A stretch of DNA of 64,000 bases. Origin: Lusitaniella coriacea LEGE 07157. Its GTDB lineage: Bacteria; Cyanobacteriota; Cyanobacteriia; Cyanobacteriales; Spirulinaceae. The stretch covers positions 1 through 64,000 of the forward strand of contig NZ_JADEWZ010000014.1 in NCBI RefSeq assembly GCF_015207425.1. The letters are read 5' to 3'. The position numbers and the translations under genes were made by a program. Below, piece by piece: positions 62,714 to 64,000 of this stretch (position 1 is the first letter of the stretch; each line of letters opens with the position of its first letter). The notes beneath the pieces were generated by a model. That model saw nothing but the letters and a program-made list of their open reading frames with translations, searched no databases and was not told where the DNA came from.

Positions 62714-64000
62714 ATGCTGAAATCCCAACAGGTTGTACAAAATCGCTATCGCCTCCAACAGCAACTCAGCGAAAATCCTACGCGACAAACTTGGCTAGCG
62801 GAAGATATCGAATCCGAACAGCAGGTTATTGTTAAACTTCTCCCCTTCAGTCCCCAAACCCAATGGCAAGAAATTAAACTCTTCGAGCGAGAAGCGCAGG
62901 TTCTTAAACACATCTCGCGTCCCCAAATTCCCCACTACCTCGATTACTTTTCTATTGAAAAAGAAGAAGGCGGCGGTTTGCCTTGGTTTGCTCTGGTTCA
63001 AGAATATATTCCCGGAAAATCTCTACAGCAATTACTCAAAGAAGATAAATCTTTTACAGAAGCAGAAGCAAAAGACATTGCCCGACAACTCCTTGCAATC
63101 CTCATCGATTTGCACGAATTGAGTCCTCCCATTCTGCACCGCGATATTAAACCCAGCAACCTAATTGCACTTTCCGGCGAAGTAGAGGATAGTCATCAGT
63201 CAAAAGTTGAGGGAACAGGGAACAGGGAACAGGGAATAGGGAACAGCAATCAGTTAATTGTTCAGGAAAATAGCGAACAGTCCTCACCCCGACATCTCAC
63301 CGCGTCTTCTACTCCCCCAGCTTCCTCCGCTCCCCCTGCTCCCCCAACCTCCCACTACCCATCAATCTACCTCGTAGACTTCGGTGCAGTTCAAGATCGC
63401 GCGAAAGCAGAAGGCGTAACCTTTACCGTGGTGGGAACGGGAGGATATTCGCCGCCAGAACAACTGTGGGGAAAAGCGGTTGCAGCAAGCGATTTATATG
63501 CCTTGGGTGCAACCTTGGTGCATTTGTTGACGGGAATTGCGCCGGGAGACTTGCCGCAACATAGAATGCGCTTGCAATTTCGCGATAAAGTCAGCCTTTC
63601 GCCGGAATTTGCCCGTTGGTTGGATAAACTACTCGATCCCGCAGTGGAAAAGCGCTTTACGCAGGCGAGACAGGCGTTGGAAGCATTGGAGGCGACAGAA
63701 AAGGTCAAAATTCTTGAAAAAGCTAGTTTTCTTCGCCTGGGGGGATTGGCGTTGATTCAATACGGCGTGGTGGGATTGTGCGCTTTGGCACTACCGCTTT
63801 TTGCCGCCTATCGCTATACCCATGAAGGAAAAATCAATGTGGGTTCAATGAATCGCGCTCAACAAGCGTATGTCATAGAAAAGAACGAGTTTACTGATTC
63901 GATTGAGGAGTTAGGAATTAGCGTCAAAGAGCAAACTGAAAATTACACCTATAATATTCAAAAAACGCCTTTATTTGTTTTTAATTATGCAATATCCCGT
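62714..64000 (+). CDS. Ser/Thr protein kinase with repeat-derived insert, membrane span and pilin-like C-terminus (partial)
   Basis: About 429 residues are visible; the gene continues past the window. The kinase domain (residues 1-325) has the catalytic Lys in VIVKLLPF, HRDIKPSNL and VDFGAVQD, with GTGGYSPPEQ as activation-loop end. The glycine-rich loop is degenerate (QLSENPTRQTW). Between HRDIKPSNL and DFG lie about 60 extra residues; their DNA contains GGGAACAGGGAACAGGGAAC, an intergenic-type tandem repeat, and then Ser/Pro-rich codons. A transmembrane helix (about 345-368) is followed by VGSMNRAQQAYVIEKNEFTDSIEELG, the type-IV-pilin-like G/H pattern. The ATG at 62714 is chosen because it fits RYRLQQQL at the domain start. 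Confidence 0.88.
   Translation, partial: MLKSQQVVQNRYRLQQQLSENPTRQTWLAEDIESEQQVIVKLLPFSPQTQWQEIKLFEREAQVLKHISRPQIPHYLDYFSIEKEEGGGLPWFALVQEYIPGKSLQQLLKEDKSFTEAEAKDIARQLLAILIDLHELSPPILHRDIKPSNLIALSGEVEDSHQSKVEGTGNREQGIGNSNQLIVQENSEQSSPRHLTASSTPPASSAPPAPPTSHYPSIYLVDFGAVQDRAKAEGVTFTVVGTGGYSPPEQLWGKAVAASDLYALGATLVHLLTGIAPGDLPQHRMRLQFRDKVSLSPEFARWLDKLLDPAVEKRFTQARQALEALEATEKVKILEKASFLRLGGLALIQYGVVGLCALALPLFAAYRYTHEGKINVGSMNRAQQAYVIEKNEFTDSIEELGISVKEQTENYTYNIQKTPLFVFNYAISR

Noticed and set aside
63215-63245. GGGAACA tandem units as a CRISPR-like array
   Set aside because: The units are contiguous heptamers without spacers and lie inside the kinase reading frame.
1-64000. tRNA, rRNA or tmRNA genes
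   Set aside because: I looked for T-arm sequences (GGTTCGAAT-type) and long rRNA-like blocks in the gene-free stretches and found none.

Overview
The window is cyanobacterial chromosome. It is full of the HIP1 octamer GCGATCGC, often extended to GCGCGATCGCGC. The core genes are cyanobacterial in kind and arrangement: purC beside the N-terminus of an Omp85/BamA-like protein, a GAF-GAF-PAS adenylate cyclase, an Flv3-type flavodiiron protein, acyl-ACP/CoA synthetase, NAD(P) malic enzyme, a PEP-CTERM protein and XisH/XisI. The genome also carries many dispersed palindromic repeats and short tandem repeats (GGGAACA, CACCGTGT, ACCAATC), as filamentous cyanobacteria often do. The genus cannot be fixed from the sequence.

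Layout. 1-11.3 kb: housekeeping genes (BamA-like N-terminus, purC, small protein, adenylate cyclase, GH116 glycosidase, SGNH hydrolase, thrB, glyA). 11.3-11.9 kb: an XRE regulator with palindromic operator-like sites and a duplicated remnant of its own 3' end. 11.9-37.8 kb: a complete contractile injection system (CIS, the eCIS/Afp/PVC class). It holds a DUF4157 metallopeptidase-like candidate effector on the minus strand, an AAA+ ATPase fused to a methyltransferase-like domain, a PEP-CTERM protein, then a cap/terminator protein, a protein of unknown function, sheath, two tube proteins, DUF5908, LysM-type tube/hub protein, VgrG-like spike, gp25-like protein, PAAR-like tip, J-type baseplate protein, S74-chaperone fibre, a coiled-coil protein, a second baseplate protein and a tape measure. 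No capsid, portal, terminase or integrase gene is present, so it is a dedicated injection device and not a prophage. Structures of this class are known to be thylakoid-anchored in Anabaena; where this one acts is inference.

37.8-41.8 kb is a small accessory island: degraded HicA and PIN toxin pieces, xisH-xisI inside repeated sequence, a coupled pair of unrecognised genes (cold-shock-like OB fold plus a PD-(D/E)xK-like nuclease with a cysteine-rich tail), and a hicA-hicB pair between imperfect repeats. The cold-shock/nuclease pair is the best candidate here for an undescribed, possibly defensive, system.

41.8-64 kb returns to core genes: ileS, hpd with a divergent Lrp/AsnC regulator, an antitoxin-like gene with a DUF4279-like partner, cobD, a thylakoid-type thioredoxin-like protein, flv3, coaX and hisC (convergent, 4 bp apart), Nudix hydrolase, acyl-activating enzyme, YlqD-like protein, membrane protein, malic enzyme and a Ser/Thr kinase that runs off the end. 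Intergenic spaces in this part are built largely from dispersed repeats, some of which appear to have invaded coding sequence (coaX and the kinase). No tRNA, rRNA, CRISPR array or transposase gene was recognised.
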